Below are positions 62,921 to 64,000 of a stretch of 64,000 nt of DNA, piece by piece; the stretch's first letter is position 1, and every line of letters starts with the position of its first letter. The position numbers were made by a program, and so were the translations under genes. The notes beneath the pieces are model-generated. The model had not been told where the DNA came from. It saw only the letters and a list, made by a program, of their open reading frames with translations, and ran no database searches. This DNA is from Megachile rotundata (Eukaryota > Arthropoda > Insecta > Hymenoptera > Megachilidae), in the NCBI RefSeq assembly GCF_050947335.1, contig NW_027473349.1, positions 868,001 through 932,000 of the forward strand, read 5' to 3'.

Positions 62921-64000
62921 TGTGGTTGTGTGATTGTGTGATTGTGTGACTGTGTGATTGTGTGATTGTGTGATTGTGTGATTGTGTGATTGTGCGATTG
63001 TGTAATAGTGATTGTGTGATTGTGATTGTGTGTACCGTGTGATTGTGTGATTGTGTGATTGTGTGATTGTGTGATTGTGTGATTGTGTGATTGTGTGATT
63101 GTGTGATTGTGTGATTGTGTGATTGTGTGATTGTGTGATTGTGAGATTGTGTGATTGTGTGATTGTGTGATTGAGTGATTGTGTGACTGCGTGATTGTGT
63201 GACTGTGTGATTGTGTGACTGCGTGATTGTGTGACCGCAATTGTGTGACAGTGATTGTGTGACCGTGATTTTGTGACCGTGATTTTGTGACCGTGATTGT
63301 GTGATAGTGATTGTGTCATCGTGATTGTGTGATCGTGATTGTGTGATCGTGATTGTGCAATTGTGATTGTGTGATTGCGTGATTGTGATTGTGTGATTGT
63401 GTGACTGTGTGATTGTGTGATTGTGTGATTGTGTGATTGTGTGATTGTGTGATTGTGTGATTGTGTGATTGTGTGATTGTGTGATTGTGTGATTGTGTGA
63501 TTGTGTGATTGTGATTGTGTGATTGTGATTGTGTGATTGTGACTGTGTGATTGTGACTGTGTGATTGTGTGAGTGTGTGATTGTGTGATTGAGTGATTGT
63601 GTGCTTGTGTCATTGTGTGGTTGTGTGATTGTGTGATTGTGTGATTAGGTGATTGTGTGATTGTGTGATTGTGTGATTGTGTGGTTGTGTGATTGTGTGA
63701 TTGTGTGATTGTGTGATTATGTGATTGTGTGATTGTGTGATTGTGTGATTGTGTGAGTGTGTGATTGTCTGATTGAGTGATTGTGTGCTTGTGTGATTGT
63801 GTGCTTGTGTGATTGTGTGGTTGTGTGATTGTGTGATTGTGTGATTAGGTGATTGTGTGATTGTGTGATTGTGTGATTGTGACTGTGTGATTGTGTGAGT
63901 GTGTGATTGTGTGATTGAGTGATTGTGAGCTTGTGTGATTGTGTGGTTGTGTGATTGTGTGATTGTGTGATTGTGTGATAGTGTGATTGTGTGATAGTGT
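62921..64000. repeat. Right flank of the array
   Basis: After the second 10.8-kb unit ends, the order follows about 12.1-13.2 kb and 31.0-32.0 kb: TACCG at 63,033, a beta type-1 cluster, TCATTG ending at 63,613, paired GCTT units near 63,790 and GTGAGCTTG near 63,929. The last 30 bases contain two GATAGTGT units, a form I do not see in this arrangement elsewhere. The array runs off the window end. Confidence 0.85.
63185..63380. repeat. Type-1 CpG cluster, diverged beta form
   Basis: TCAT ends at 63,319. It is the most changed copy: GACAGTG replaces the first GACCGTG, there is an extra 14-mer with GATTTTG, and GATAGTG replaces a GACCGTG just before TCATCG. It keeps the beta marks GCAATT, TCATCGTGATT and GCAATTG. 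Confidence 0.9.

Larger units (their letters stand above)
1..64000. repeat. Satellite array of the 8-mer GTGTGATT, filling the whole window
   Basis: Every line of the window is built from GTGTGATT (3 G, 4 T, 1 A, no C) and close variants, so the + strand is strongly G/T-rich and the - strand C/A-rich. The commonest length variant drops GT to give the 6-mer GTGATT. Substitution variants (GAGT, GACT, GCTT, GGTT, GCGATT, TAATT, ATTATG, ATTAGG) are scattered but recur in fixed orders over hundreds to thousands of bases, so the array has higher-order structure. I found no non-repeat stretch and no array edge. The array resembles eukaryotic satellite DNA and is far too long for a bacterial repeat locus. 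Species and family name are unknown. No coding capacity is claimed on either strand. Confidence 0.98.

Noticed and set aside
1..64000. Telomere repeat array
   Set aside because: The strand is G/T-rich like a telomere, but GTGTGATT is not a telomere unit I know. Runs of GG are rare and the array has higher-order duplication structure and no terminal end.
1..64000. Z-DNA or G-quadruplex forming tract
   Set aside because: Alternating TG runs are only about six bases before ATT breaks them, and there are almost no GG runs, so neither structure is strongly supported by the sequence.

Overview
The whole 64,000-base window is one uninterrupted satellite (tandem-repeat) array. The basic unit is the 8-mer GTGTGATT on the + strand (AATCACAC on the - strand). 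It is mixed with a 6-base form (GTGATT, giving 14-base GTGATTGTGTGATT pairs) and with single-base variants such as GTGTGAGT, GTGTGACT, GTGTGCTT, GTGTGGTT, GTGCGATT, GTGTAATT, GATTATGT and GATTAGGT. I see no unique sequence, gene, RNA gene, transposon, promoter or terminator. Both ends lie inside the array. A repeat field this long and pure points to a large eukaryotic genome assembled from long reads, probably subtelomeric, pericentromeric or other heterochromatin. I cannot name the species or the satellite family from the sequence.

The structure lies in the order of the variant units, which works like a barcode and shows nested, recent tandem duplications. (1) A left flank (1 to about 6.3 kb) carries small tandem duplications of about 526 and 510 bases. 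(2) A macro-unit of about 19-19.7 kb is present twice in tandem (about 6,295-25,980 and 25,981-45,005). Landmarks stay in step at offsets of 19,686-19,702 over the first 2.8 kb and 18,873-18,991 over the next 15.7 kb. (3) A second tandem duplication follows, with units at about 43,523-54,297 and 54,298-62,920. Its offset is 10,775-10,895 over most of the unit, and 8,598-8,614 after an extra 2,281-base tandem copy that only the first unit carries. (4) A right flank (62.9-64 kb) resembles the 12.1-13.2 kb and 31.0-32.0 kb segments. Inside the macro-units are smaller higher-order repeats of about 1.03, 1.57-1.70 and 2.28 kb, and a 133-base unit.

CpG dinucleotides are largely confined to two recurring kinds of short cluster. 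Type 1 has 23 copies, recognised by TCATCG, and type 2 has 8 copies, recognised by GGCCGTG. Five shorter elements with GTGGGATTGCG are related. Type-1 copies fall into an alpha form, a beta form and two mixed copies. Several differences between the forms are CpG versus TpG or CpA, as methyl-CpG decay would leave.

The - strand is open over long distances in all three frames (up to 1,329 codons), because an 8-base unit read in any frame gives the same octapeptide NHTITQSH with no stop. I treat these frames as by-products of the repeat. The + strand has TGA in every frame about every 24 bases. There is therefore no network of genes to describe; what can be read is the array's duplication history.
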